From: PALSA-693 sp963780345
Lineage (GTDB): Bacteria; Actinomycetota; Acidimicrobiia; Acidimicrobiales; Palsa-688
Assembly: GCA_963780345.1 (NCBI GenBank)
Contig: CAWABU010000002.1
Span: forward strand, 372,001-436,000
Direction of reading: 5' to 3'
Length of the DNA stretch: 64,000 nt
Part shown: piece by piece, positions 55,384 through 64,000 of the stretch
Layout: each line of letters starts with the position of its first letter
How positions within the stretch are numbered: the first letter of the stretch is position 1
Made by a program: the position numbers and the translations under genes
Notes under the pieces: model-generated
What the model was told of the DNA's origin: nothing
What the model saw: only the letters and a program-made list of their open reading frames with translations
The model's database searches: none

Positions 55384-56712
55384 CTACTCGTCGAGGGCCA
55401 GAAGGTCGTCCAGGCTCTCTCGTCGGACCACGACCTTCGCGGTCCCATCACGCACGAAGACCACCGGCGGGCGCGGCACCTTGTTGTAGGTCGAGGCCAT
55501 GGAGTGGCCGTAGGCACCGGTCACCGGCGTGGCCAGCACGTCGCCGACTGCGACGTCCCCGGGCACCTGACCGTCCCGCACGATGACGTCGCCCGACTCG
55601 CAATGTTTGCCGACGATGGTGACGGGGCGGGGTCTGGTGGCGTCGGTCGCCCGAACCAGGAAGGCCTCGTAGCCGCTGCCGTAGAGCACCGGCCTTGGGT
55701 TGTCGCTCATGCCGCCATCGACGCTCAGGTAGGTCCGGACCCCGGGGATCTCTTTGATAGTGCCGACCGAATAGCACGTGATCGCGGCGCTGGCCACGAT
55801 CGACCGACCGGGTTCGGCGGTGAGGCGCACCTCGGGTCCGAGACCGTTGGCTTTGGCGGCCTGCTGAACAGCCGCCGCCCATTCGGAAATGGAGGGCGCC
55901 GATTCTCCCCTCACGTAAGGCGCGCCGAGACCGCCGCCAATGCAGAGCTCGTCGAGCCTCAGCGGCAGAAAGAACTCCGCCAACGCCGCGAGCGCTTTCT
56001 CGAAGGAATCAAGGGCGAAGATCTGTGAGCCGATATGGGCGTGAACGCCCACCAGAGAAACCGGAGAGCCGTGGCGGCCGAGCCGGGCCGCCGCTTGCTC
56101 CGCCGCCCCGGACGCCAGCCCGAAGCCGAACTTGGAATCGTCCTGGCCGGTCTTGACGTACTCGTGGGTGTGGGCCTCGATGCCAGGAGTGACCCGTATG
56201 AGCACTTCCGGCTGCCAAGCCCCGGCGACGGCCAGGCGTTCAAGCCGATCGATCTCGTCAAAGGAGTCCACCACGATCCGGCCGACCCCTACCTCGAGCG
56301 CCCGGGCCAGCTCGGCGTCCGACTTGTTGTTGCCATGGAACACCAGGCGGGACCCAGGCACCCCGGCGGCCAGGGCTACGTGCAGCTCGCCGCCCGTCGA
56401 CACGTCGATCGCCATGCCCTCCTCGTGGACCAGGCGAGCCATGGCGCGGCAGAGGAAAGCCTTGGAGGCGTACGCCACTGCTCCACCCCAGGCCCCGACC
56501 GCCTCGCGGCACCGGCGCCGGATGTGCTCCTCGTCGTAGACGAACACCGGAGTGCCGATGTTCCGGCAGAGATCGAGCAGGTCGACGCCGGCGATCGAGA
56601 GGTGCCCCGACCGGTCGATCCGCGCCCCATCCGGGAGGAGATGCACCGGCAGCGGCGCATCGGCCGCGGCCGGGACGGCCTCCTCGGACTGCTCCTCGGG
56701 GTCCGGAAGCAT
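55384..56712 (-). CDS. lysA: Diaminopimelate decarboxylase
   Basis: LysA makes lysine from meso-DAP. The 442-residue PLP enzyme of fold III has Lys84 in AYASKAFLC, GVHAHIGSQIF, the Gly-rich phosphate site CIGGGLGAPY and the active-site Cys in GKHCESGD. About 25 acidic residues precede the conserved N-terminus. Hom and thrC lie on the same strand 2 kb downstream. Confidence 0.97.
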   Translation of the reverse strand: MLPDPEEQSEEAVPAAADAPLPVHLLPDGARIDRSGHLSIAGVDLLDLCRNIGTPVFVYDEEHIRRRCREAVGAWGGAVAYASKAFLCRAMARLVHEEGMAIDVSTGGELHVALAAGVPGSRLVFHGNNKSDAELARALEVGVGRIVVDSFDEIDRLERLAVAGAWQPEVLIRVTPGIEAHTHEYVKTGQDDSKFGFGLASGAAEQAAARLGRHGSPVSLVGVHAHIGSQIFALDSFEKALAALAEFFLPLRLDELCIGGGLGAPYVRGESAPSISEWAAAVQQAAKANGLGPEVRLTAEPGRSIVASAAITCYSVGTIKEIPGVRTYLSVDGGMSDNPRPVLYGSGYEAFLVRATDATRPRPVTIVGKHCESGDVIVRDGQVPGDVAVGDVLATPVTGAYGHSMASTYNKVPRPPVVFVRDGTAKVVVRRESLDDLLALDE

Positions 56713-57021
56713 TCAGCCGAAGACGATCCAGGCGAGACGGATCGCTGCCCCCGACGCGGCTCCGAGAGGCCGGGCGAGCGGCTCCCGATCTGCCCTTGCC
56801 TGGCACGGCGCGACCATCGGTTCATCCTACCGACCGGCACCGGGCGGACCGTTCGGGGGAGGGAGTCAGGGCCACGTTGGCGATATTTTGACCCATTTAT
56901 TGCCTATGAAGAGACTTTTATTACAGGGGCAGCCGCTGTACGCCCGGCGCGGCAGTTCTACTGACTAGGCTCGTCCTGCTTGACGTCCGGGTCGGTCGCG
57001 ACCCAGGGACGTCGGCGCCAG
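56713..57021. other. Non-coding region upstream of lysA and tRNA-Arg
   Basis: I find no gene here. It holds an AT-rich patch (56880-56945), unusual for the window, and a TAGGCT box (56966-56971, plus strand) about 50 nt before the tRNA, which is the likely tRNA promoter. The last 40 bases form a strong hairpin, listed separately. Confidence 0.6.
56982..57013 (+). other. Strong hairpin in the tRNA-Arg 5' leader
   Basis: GACGTCC-GGGTCG pairs with CGACCC-(AG)-GGACGTC around a GTCG tetraloop: 13 base pairs with a 2-nt bulge, ending 8 nt before the tRNA 5' end. It lies inside the predicted primary transcript. Confidence 0.8.
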
Positions 57022-57093
57022 GCCCTCGTAGCTCAGGGGATAGAGCACCGGCCTCCGGAGCCGGGTGCGCAGGTTCGAATCCTGCCGGGGGCA
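57022..57093 (+). tRNA. tRNA-Arg (anticodon CCG)
   Basis: A full cloverleaf can be drawn: acceptor GCCCTCG/CGGGGGC (one G-U pair), D arm GCTC/GAGC, anticodon stem CCGGC/GCCGG with loop CTCCGGA (anticodon CCG, reads CGG), T arm GCAGG/CCTGC with loop TTCGAAT, and discriminator A. CCA is not encoded (the genome reads CCG). A tRNA-Arg beside lysA recalls the tRNA-Arg/argS/lysA cluster of other actinobacteria, but argS is absent here. The 230 bp after it hold nothing I can name. Confidence 0.97.
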
Positions 57094-57323
57094 CCGAACC
57101 TGACCAGCCCCAACCCGCTGGACGGGCCGGTGCCATCAGTCCGATGAGCCCAGGATCTCCGGGGTGACTGTTGATCTGGGGCCTGGCTGAACGGGACGGC
57201 GCCGGCGGTGCCGGCCTTCGCCCTGCTGGTCACCGTGGTCCTCTTCGCCCGCAAGCCGCCCCCGATCGCTCGACGCCACCGCTGGGGGGCCGCCCCTGCT
57301 CGAACCGATGACGCAGTGGGGCC

Positions 57324-60300
57324 TCAGAGACCCAGAAGCAGCCCGGGAGCCACCAAAGCATTCGCGGCGCGTTGCAGAGCGGGCCGGGCGCCCGACCGGC
57401 CGAGGACCGTATGGGCCCGGAGCACCAGCGTCTCCGCCACCGAACCGGCCACGATCGGCGCTGGGGGCAGATCGACCTCCCGCTGTCGGATCTCGGCCAG
57501 CAGGGCCTGCGCCGCAACCTCGGTCGGGCGGGCCTCGAGGGTCCTGGCCGCCCGTAACGCTCGCTCCGCCCAAGGGCCGGCGTCGGTTGGCCGGCCGGAT
57601 AGGACCAGACCGAGCGCGCCCAATAGGGCGGTGACCCCGCCTCGGCCGATGGCATCCCGCGATTCGAGCTCAGCGAAATGTGACGTCGCCTCCTCCACCC
57701 GGCCGGCGAAGATCAGCTCGGCATGTACCACCAGGCTGGCCACGCCATCGACCGGATCGACCGAAGCCGGCGGCGGGAACGGAGCCGCAGCGGTTGATGC
57801 CCCTTCCGCCACGGCGACGGCGAAGCTTGCGGCCCAGCCCAGCCAGGGCTCATGCTGCTCAGGGCGCAGGAGGCGGGCGAGGTTCGCGGTCTCCGCCGCG
57901 GCGACACCGATGCGACCCTCGAGGCGGGCGATGATCGCGAGCAGGCTGCGGCCGTGCATGGCGTTGGTGTTGGAGCCGACATCCTCGGCGACCTCGGCGA
58001 GCTGACGGGCGAACCCCTCGGCTGCAGCCGTGTCCGCCGGGCCCCCCCACAACGAGCGTTGGAAGTGGTGCCAGGCCAGCGAAGAAAGCGCCCCCACCTG
58101 CTTGATGCGGTCGCCGGCCTCGTCGGCGAAGGCCAGCGCTTCCGCCAGCCACCTGGGCACCCGACGGTCCGTCGGCCTGGCCAAACAAAGGAACGAAGAC
58201 GCCGCCACGGCACCGGCACGGTCGTGGTGCCGCTCGAACATGGTCAGGGCCTGGTCCAGATCAGCGGCGGCCTCTTCCATACGGCTCATCATGAATTTGG
58301 CCACTCCGGCGTTGGCCATCGCCCACGCCGCCAGCCCTTCATCGCCAAGCTGCTGCCACCTCTCGCTGATTTCCTGGAGACGGGGGCCGGCCCACGCCGA
58401 GTCGGTGAACATCCGGGTCCGAGCGATGGCGTGATCTCGTTTGACCGCCACCGTCGCGTCGGTGGGATCATCAGCGACGAGGGCGAGGGTCTCGAGGGCC
58501 GCGCTCTCATTGCCGGCGTGCTCCTGGAGCTGGGCCAGTTCGAGGAGAGTCGACGTCCGGCGACAACCGAGCGTCACGGCCCGCTCGAGCACACGGGCGG
58601 CGTCCGCGAGGCGGAACTCGCTCGCCAGCTGGTGCCCGACCTCGGCCAGAGCCTCCGCCGCCTCCCTGGTGACCGATGCATCGTCGGACAGGTACTCGGC
58701 CGCCCGGTCGAGATGACGGGCCCGGTCCTCGGGCCGATTCACCAAGGTCACCGCCCGGCGGTGAAGTTCGCCCCTCACGTGGCGCGGCAGGGTCTCGTAG
58801 GCCACCTCACGCAACATCGGGTCGGCGGCGTCAAACCCTCCAGCCGGGTTGGCGCGCAGCAATCCGCCGTCGACCAGCGACGTGAGCGCAACATCCGCCC
58901 CTGCGGGACCGAGACCGACGATCTGGCCCGCGGTCACACCGTCACCGAGGATGGCCGCATGCTGGAACACCAGCTTTGGAATAGGCCCGACGGCGTCCAG
59001 GCGGGCCGCCAGCAGCGCCTGCAAGGTGGCCGGGACCAAGGCCGCCGGGTCCAGACGGTAGCAATCGCCGACGTCGACGAGTGACCCTCCGGCGCGCGCC
59101 ATCCGGACCAACTCCCGCAGGTACAGCGGGTTTCCACCGGCCCGCTCGACGAGGAAGGCCGCGGCCTCCGGCGCAAGCGGCTTCTCGCCCGCGAAGGCCC
59201 CGGCCAAACAGGCCGCGTCACCCTTCCCGAGCGGCGCCAGACGCAGCGTCGTGGCGGCGGGAAAGCGGGCCAACCAGTCGCCGGGCTCGGTCCGGCCCAC
59301 CAGGATCAAAAGGATCGGGGATCGGGGCAGCCGCGTACTCAGTTCGGCCAAAATGTTGAGGCTGGTGGCGACGGCCCGGTGCATGTCGTCCAGGATGAGG
59401 ACGAGCGGCTGCTCCGCACTCTTCTGCTCGAGAAGGCGGACGACACCCCAGACCTGTTCCTTCTGCAAATCAACCGGATCGATGGCTCTCAGGGACTCGT
59501 CGCCCTGCCCCGCCAGCGACTCCACCCGGGCGGTGACATCGTCGTCGTCGGACGGCCCGAGTTGCCGCAGAACGTCGGCCGCTACCCGCGAGCCCCCCAT
59601 CGGTCCGTAGGACGGGAAGGTCGCTCGCACGACGAGGCCGTCGTCGCCAACCAGACGCGCCAACTCACCCGCCAGTCGGGACTTTCCGGAGCCAGCCTCC
59701 CCGCACAGCAGAGTCATGTGGGTCTGGGTGTCGCGCCGGACCCGGTGCCACAGCGCCTCGAGATAGGCCATCTCCTCCTCGCGCCCGAGAAGCGGCAGAT
59801 CGGGTGCCGTGAGCGCGTCCTCGGGGCGGCCCATGGCCGCGGCCTCCCAGACCTCGACCGGCTCCCGCTTTCCTTTGAGGATGACCGGTTGGCGGGGCCG
59901 GAAGACGACTCGACCTCCCACCAGCTCGGCGGTAAGGGATCCGCACAGGACCTCGCCGGGACCGGCCGCTTTCTCGAGGCGCGCCGCGACGTTCACGGTG
60001 TCACCGATCACGGTGCTGTCGCCGGACCGCCCGACCGAGGTGGCCATGACCTCGCCGGAGTTGATCCCGATCGAGAACACCAGATCGCCACCGAGCTTCC
60101 TCATAGCCAGGCCGGCGGCGACCGCTCGCTCGGCGTCGTCGTCGTGGGCGACCGGAACCCCGAAGACCGCCATCAGGCTGTCGCCCATGTACTTGTCGAT
60201 CGTGCCGCCATGGTCGGTGACGACGGCCCCGAGCTGGCGAAAGGCGGCATCGACCATCCGGGCCACGATCTCCGGGTCGGTGCGCTCCGACAGTGAGGTG

Positions 60301-60539
60301 AAACCAACCACGTCGGCGAAGAGCACGGTGGCCAGTTTGCGTTCCTGGACCGGCTCGGGCTCCCGCCCTGGGGCGACTCCAGCGCCGAGAGCGGTCCCGC
60401 ACTGACCACAGAAGCGCTGGCCGTCCTCGTAAGGCGCCCCGCACGAGGGGCACCCGGTTAGCTGGAGTCGAGCGCCACAATCACGACAAAACCGAAATCC
60501 CTCGGGGCTCGACGCCCCACACTCGGGACAGGTCTGCAC
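57324..60539 (-). CDS. Class III adenylate/guanylate cyclase with zinc ribbons, AAA ATPase and TPR region
   Basis: This is a 1071-residue soluble signalling protein. It begins with two zinc ribbons (Cys4/7/18/21 and Cys30/33/44/47). The cyclase domain (about 66-230) has metal Asp76 and Asp120 (LFADVVGFTSL, DKYMGDSLMAVFG), Lys116 and GDTVNVAARLE with the catalytic Asn and Arg, so it should be active. An AAA/NACHT-like domain follows with Walker A GEAGSGKSRL and LVLILDDMH as Walker B. The last 450 residues are helical TPR-like repeats. GTG 60539 is chosen because TACCGT lies 7 nt upstream and the zinc ribbon starts there. The ligand sensed is unknown. Confidence 0.93.
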   Translation of the reverse strand: MQTCPECGASSPEGFRFCRDCGARLQLTGCPSCGAPYEDGQRFCGQCGTALGAGVAPGREPEPVQERKLATVLFADVVGFTSLSERTDPEIVARMVDAAFRQLGAVVTDHGGTIDKYMGDSLMAVFGVPVAHDDDAERAVAAGLAMRKLGGDLVFSIGINSGEVMATSVGRSGDSTVIGDTVNVAARLEKAAGPGEVLCGSLTAELVGGRVVFRPRQPVILKGKREPVEVWEAAAMGRPEDALTAPDLPLLGREEEMAYLEALWHRVRRDTQTHMTLLCGEAGSGKSRLAGELARLVGDDGLVVRATFPSYGPMGGSRVAADVLRQLGPSDDDDVTARVESLAGQGDESLRAIDPVDLQKEQVWGVVRLLEQKSAEQPLVLILDDMHRAVATSLNILAELSTRLPRSPILLILVGRTEPGDWLARFPAATTLRLAPLGKGDAACLAGAFAGEKPLAPEAAAFLVERAGGNPLYLRELVRMARAGGSLVDVGDCYRLDPAALVPATLQALLAARLDAVGPIPKLVFQHAAILGDGVTAGQIVGLGPAGADVALTSLVDGGLLRANPAGGFDAADPMLREVAYETLPRHVRGELHRRAVTLVNRPEDRARHLDRAAEYLSDDASVTREAAEALAEVGHQLASEFRLADAARVLERAVTLGCRRTSTLLELAQLQEHAGNESAALETLALVADDPTDATVAVKRDHAIARTRMFTDSAWAGPRLQEISERWQQLGDEGLAAWAMANAGVAKFMMSRMEEAAADLDQALTMFERHHDRAGAVAASSFLCLARPTDRRVPRWLAEALAFADEAGDRIKQVGALSSLAWHHFQRSLWGGPADTAAAEGFARQLAEVAEDVGSNTNAMHGRSLLAIIARLEGRIGVAAAETANLARLLRPEQHEPWLGWAASFAVAVAEGASTAAAPFPPPASVDPVDGVASLVVHAELIFAGRVEEATSHFAELESRDAIGRGGVTALLGALGLVLSGRPTDAGPWAERALRAARTLEARPTEVAAQALLAEIRQREVDLPPAPIVAGSVAETLVLRAHTVLGRSGARPALQRAANALVAPGLLLGL

Positions 60540-60552
60540 CCCGGTCACGGTA
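60540..60552 (-). promoter_or_regulatory. Leaderless -10 box of the cyclase gene
   Basis: TACCGT (60547-60552) lies 7 nt before the GTG start at 60539. Confidence 0.55.
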
Positions 60553-60658
60553 CCGCCCGCCCTGACCGCACCCTCAAGCATTTATGGGGCCGCGGTCCTC
60601 CAGGTGAAAAGGGCCTCTCGTCCGCTTCACTGATCGGCCAGCCGGAGCGATGGCGGCT

Positions 60659-61933
60659 TCAGGTGATGACGTCCGTCCCTACGTAGGGAATCAGCGCGTC
60701 CGGCAGGCGAACCGAGCCATCCGGCTGCTGCCCGTGTTCGATCACAGCCGCCCAGACGCGGGGCGTCGCCAGGCCGGAGCCATTGAGGGCGTGGACGAGC
60801 TCGATCCCACCTCCTTCACGGCGAAACCGGATCTGACCCCGGCGGGCCTGAAAGTCGGTCACCCAGCTGATCGACGACACCTCCAGCCAACGGTCGACGC
60901 CGGGCGAGTACACCTCGAGGTCGTAGACCTTGGCCGCCGAAAAGGTCAGGTCCCCGGCGCAGAGTTCGACCACGCGGTAGGGCAGCCCGAGAGCCTGCAA
61001 CGCCATCTCGGCGTCGGCTACGAGGGACTCGAACTCCGCCGGACCATCCTCGGGTCGGCAGAGCTTCACCAACTCCACCTTCTGGAACTCGTGGAGACGT
61101 TGCATGCCCCTCGTCTCCTTGCCGGCCGCTCCGGCCTCCCGGCGCCAGCAGACGGTGTAGGCCATATACCGGCAGGGCAGCTCCGACTCGGGCAGGATCT
61201 CGCTCTGGTGCAGTCCCATGAGCGGTACTTCACCGGTGGGAATCAACCAGAGCTCATCGTCACGTACTCGATAAGCCTGGGTGTCGAACTTGGTCAGGTG
61301 GCCGGTTCGGCTGATGACCTCGGTCCGCACCAGGTGAGGCGGGGCTACCTCTTCGTACTGATCTCGATGGAGAGCGAGTCCGAGGTTTACCAGTCCCCGG
61401 AGGAGGCGAGCGCCGTCACCTTTGAGCACCGAAAACATGGCCCCGCTCAGCTTGGCGGCCCGCTCGCCGTCAAAGATACCGAGCCGCTCGGCGACTTCCC
61501 AGTGCGGAGCCCAGGAGCGGCCCTCGTAGTCGGCTGGGTTGTAGCCGTGAGTGCGCAGCACCCGGTTGTCAGCTTCGCTGCGCCCATCCGGCACGTCATC
61601 GGCCGGCAGATTGGGGATCCGGAGCACGACGTCGTTGAGGGCTTCCTCAATCTCTCGCAAAGCCTTCTCGTCCGCATCGAGCTCGGCTCTGGCATCCGCC
61701 AAAAGGGCCCGGAGCGCGTCCGCCTCCTCCCGCTTGCCCCCGCGCAGCAGGCCCCCGACCTCGGCCGATCGAGAGTTCATCTCGGCGCGGCCGGCGTCGA
61801 CCGAACGCACCTGGTCGCGACGCTGCCGGGCCAGGTCGCGGGCCGAATCAACCAGGGCCGGATCGACGCCCCGTCGGGCCAGCCGCCGGGCCGTGGCGTC
61901 GTAATCGTCGAGGAGGAGCCGGGTGTCAATCAT
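60659..61933 (-). CDS. serS: Seryl-tRNA synthetase
   Basis: SerS charges tRNA-Ser. The 424-residue class II synthetase has an N-terminal coiled-coil arm (about 30-105), LIPTGEVPLMGLH, motif 2 CWRREAGAAGKETRGMQRLHEF, and motif 3 GSGLATPRVWAAVIEHGQQP. ATG 61933 has a TTAAAT box 7 nt upstream, a weaker version of the leaderless pattern. It lies 119 bp upstream of the cyclase gene in the same direction. Confidence 0.98.
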   Translation of the reverse strand: MIDTRLLLDDYDATARRLARRGVDPALVDSARDLARQRRDQVRSVDAGRAEMNSRSAEVGGLLRGGKREEADALRALLADARAELDADEKALREIEEALNDVVLRIPNLPADDVPDGRSEADNRVLRTHGYNPADYEGRSWAPHWEVAERLGIFDGERAAKLSGAMFSVLKGDGARLLRGLVNLGLALHRDQYEEVAPPHLVRTEVISRTGHLTKFDTQAYRVRDDELWLIPTGEVPLMGLHQSEILPESELPCRYMAYTVCWRREAGAAGKETRGMQRLHEFQKVELVKLCRPEDGPAEFESLVADAEMALQALGLPYRVVELCAGDLTFSAAKVYDLEVYSPGVDRWLEVSSISWVTDFQARRGQIRFRREGGGIELVHALNGSGLATPRVWAAVIEHGQQPDGSVRLPDALIPYVGTDVIT

Positions 61934-62064
61934 TTAGCGCATTTAAGGGGTTGGCATCGGGCGAGCCGGCATTTGTCGGAGGTCGCCCCGGTCGGGGGCA
62001 TCAGGCAATCACGGGAGCCTACCGGGCCAAGGAGGAGGCGACGCGGCCCTCTCCCACCCCGGGC

Positions 62065-64000
62065 TCAGGTTCCGCTGGTAGGTCCGAGGGCGACCACGTC
62101 GACCGGCGCCGTCGCCGTCGTCGCCGCCGACGAGGAGGATCCGGCGCCAGCAATCACCACGCGGACGCCGGTAGCCATGGTGCCGTTCGGCAGGGCAGCC
62201 AGCAGGTAGGGAGCGGTTCCTCGCCCGGCGCCGACTGCTGACCGGACCGACGCGACGGTGCGCCAGGCGCCGTTCACGTCGGCGACCTGGAGGGACACCC
62301 CCGAGGTCACACCGGCCGGGCCCGCCTGGCCGACGCTGACCTGGGAGATCGGACGGGAGGTCGACCAGTTCCACTCCCAGAAAACGGAGGAGCCGGCAAC
62401 CGCCATCGTCCGGGTCGCCGAGGCCGTCAGGCTCCGCAGGTCAGGGTGCCCCGTCCCGGGACCGATCAACTCGAACACCGATGCATGGTCCCGGCTGGTG
62501 TGCAGGAGAGGGACCGCCCACGGGCTTGACGAGGCCAGCTGCATCAGGCACGGGCTGTCGAGCACGTCGGGCTTGTTGACATTGCCAAGCAGCAGGTAGC
62601 CGGCGTGGTCGAGCGTGAGCGCCGAGCGGACCACGGCGGCGTTGCAGCTGCTGAGGGTGTCGAGAAAGGCATCGTTGCGGGTGTCGTGCCCGGTAAAGAG
62701 GGCCGTCGACGACTCGTAATCGGTCTCGACGACATCGGTGGGCCGACCGAGCTGGGAGAGGATCTCGGCGTACGGGGAGCCGGAGAAATGCGACGTGTTC
62801 TGACCCAGGTCGACCAGGTAGTCCCTCGGCAGCTGAACAGCGAGCGGGACGACGGTCAGGGCCGCGGCGACCACAGCCGCTCCGGCCGCGCCGACCGCAG
62901 TCGCCCGTCGCCCGGTCCAGCCGTACCGGCGCGCCGCCGGCCAGGCCCGACCCTGGAGCCATGACCATGCGGCCAGTCCTGCCGCCTTGGCGCCGAGCAC
63001 ATACCAGACGGCCAGGATCGGAAGGACCAGGATGACCCGCCGTTCGTTGACCTCGGGCCAGAACAGGGTCTCGAAGAGATACACCCCGGCAATGGGAAGG
63101 GCGGCGTCGCGGTGCCGGCGAGCCCAGACGACGGCGCCGACGATGACCAGAATGCTGACCAGCCAGGAGAGGACCTTCCAGACGTCGGGCGCGTGTCCGT
63201 GCAGCGGCAACGGGCTCAGGTAGGGCACGAGGGTTGCGGGCAACGCGGTCGAGAGCATCTGCCACAGCCCGCGCGGCGCCACGTGCACGATCCGGCCGAC
63301 CAGGCCGCCCTGGTAATACGTCCCGAGCTCCTGCGAGTAGCGGGCCCCCACTATCGGGATCCCCGCCATGATACGGGCCACGGCGACCGGCACGAGCAGC
63401 GCCACCGTGCCGGCCGCCACCGCCAACGACTTGCGCCAGGACGGACGCCGCGGCCCCCAGGGCAGGAGCAGCCAGACGCAGACCCCGGCGACCACACCGA
63501 TACCCGCCTCCTTGAGCCACACCAGACCGGCGGCGGCGGCGATCACCGCCACGCCGGTCCGGGTGAAAACCCGGTCATCGAGGTCCCACCGGTCCACCAC
63601 GATCAGCAGGATGAGCAGCAGAACCAGGAATGGCGTCTCGGCCATGACCATGCTGCCGAAGGTGGCGAGCGGAGGTCCCAGGGCCAGGACGAAGAGCGTG
63701 GCCATGCGAACTCCGTCGCCCACCCGCCGCCGGCCCAGGTAGATCCAGGTGAGAGGGAAAATCCCTGCGTAGCAGGCCACCGAGAGGAGCCGGAGCGGGA
63801 GATAGGTGTGCGGCCAGATCCACAACAAGGGGACCAGCAAAATCCCGTAGCCAGGCGGATACGACCCGCCGACGGTGGCCGCATTGGGCATCAGCCAGGT
63901 CAGCCCGTGCCCGGCGAGCAGGGACTTGGCCGTCAGGATGTACCCGGCGTCGTCATCAAAAGAGCCGACGAAGTAGTGCGGGGCGACGAGGGCCACGTGC
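62065..64000 (-). CDS. Polytopic membrane glycosyltransferase-like protein, 5' end beyond right edge
   Basis: At least 643 residues. The visible part starts just before FVGSFDDDAGYILTAKSLLA, the Asp-rich first loop of GT-C (ArnT/PMT-like) enzymes; the first membrane helix should lie beyond the window. Ten or so further helices follow, then a C-terminal extracytoplasmic domain with beta-rich sequence (SSVFWEWNWSTSRPISQVSV). A GTG at 63996 is in frame but is probably internal. Substrate is unknown. It is the second GT-C-type gene in the window. Confidence 0.82.
   Translation of the reverse strand, partial: HVALVAPHYFVGSFDDDAGYILTAKSLLAGHGLTWLMPNAATVGGSYPPGYGILLVPLLWIWPHTYLPLRLLSVACYAGIFPLTWIYLGRRRVGDGVRMATLFVLALGPPLATFGSMVMAETPFLVLLLILLIVVDRWDLDDRVFTRTGVAVIAAAAGLVWLKEAGIGVVAGVCVWLLLPWGPRRPSWRKSLAVAAGTVALLVPVAVARIMAGIPIVGARYSQELGTYYQGGLVGRIVHVAPRGLWQMLSTALPATLVPYLSPLPLHGHAPDVWKVLSWLVSILVIVGAVVWARRHRDAALPIAGVYLFETLFWPEVNERRVILVLPILAVWYVLGAKAAGLAAWSWLQGRAWPAARRYGWTGRRATAVGAAGAAVVAAALTVVPLAVQLPRDYLVDLGQNTSHFSGSPYAEILSQLGRPTDVVETDYESSTALFTGHDTRNDAFLDTLSSCNAAVVRSALTLDHAGYLLLGNVNKPDVLDSPCLMQLASSSPWAVPLLHTSRDHASVFELIGPGTGHPDLRSLTASATRTMAVAGSSVFWEWNWSTSRPISQVSVGQAGPAGVTSGVSLQVADVNGAWRTVASVRSAVGAGRGTAPYLLAALPNGTMATGVRVVIAGAGSSSSAATTATAPVDVVALGPTSGT

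Noticed and set aside
57022..57323. Integrated element at the tRNA-Arg gene
   Set aside because: No integrase, no duplicated tRNA 3' end and no change in gene content was seen beside the tRNA.

Overview
The window is a chromosomal segment of a high-GC actinobacterium (Actinomycetota). The best markers are a complete GlgE alpha-glucan pathway (glgE-treS-mak-glgB with glgP), a PASTA-domain Ser/Thr kinase, a Rho factor with a long low-complexity insert, a WecA-type transferase, and the gene order lysA / hom-thrC / rho-rpmE / prfA-prmC-tsaC / atp operon. That order is the actinobacterial one (compare Mycobacterium), although argS and thrB are missing from their usual places. A deep-branching class such as Acidimicrobiia would fit, but this is inference. 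I saw no phage, transposase, integrase, CRISPR array or resistance island; nearly everything is housekeeping.

Layout, left to right. At 0-10 kb lie gatCAB (minus; gatB runs off the left edge), an SCP2-domain protein (plus), and a minus-strand run of cysteine desulfurase, mnmA, ligA and a PASTA kinase. At 10-23 kb are a GalT-family gene, an L,D-transpeptidase, and the glycogen block: glgE, treS, mak and glgB are joined by ATGA overlaps on the minus strand, and glgP is divergent from glgE. At 23-33.6 kb are meaB, an M20 peptidase, an alpha/beta hydrolase, an unusual zinc-ribbon acidic protein, a gene-poor stretch with two small ORFs and inverted repeats, an FAD amine-oxidase-like protein, a GT-C glycosyltransferase, glpX and a 2H-phosphoesterase/GNAT fusion. 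At 33.8-45 kb are glyA and wecA (plus), then the full F1Fo ATP synthase operon (minus; atpZ, atpI-like, B, E, F, H, A, G, D, C). At 44.4-56.7 kb are tsaC, prmC, prfA, a methyltransferase, rpmE, rho, thrC, hom, a class III CoA-transferase and lysA. At 57-64 kb are tRNA-Arg(CCG), a cyclase/AAA/TPR regulator, serS and a partial membrane glycosyltransferase.

Two features run through the whole window. First, most transcription units begin with a TANNNT box 6-8 nt before the start codon, which is the architecture of leaderless mRNAs; I used it to set many starts. Genes inside operons instead use ATGA/GTGA overlaps or GGAGG-like ribosome sites. Second, six conserved genes (PASTA kinase, glgB, glgE, atpI-like, rho, thrC) are each split by one apparent single-base frame break while both halves remain well conserved. 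Uncorrected sequencing indels are the simplest cause, but this needs a check of the reads. Short tandem repeats of 15, 16, 27, 33 and 46 bp, and a two-copy 152-bp-period hairpin repeat, are scattered through intergenic and linker regions.
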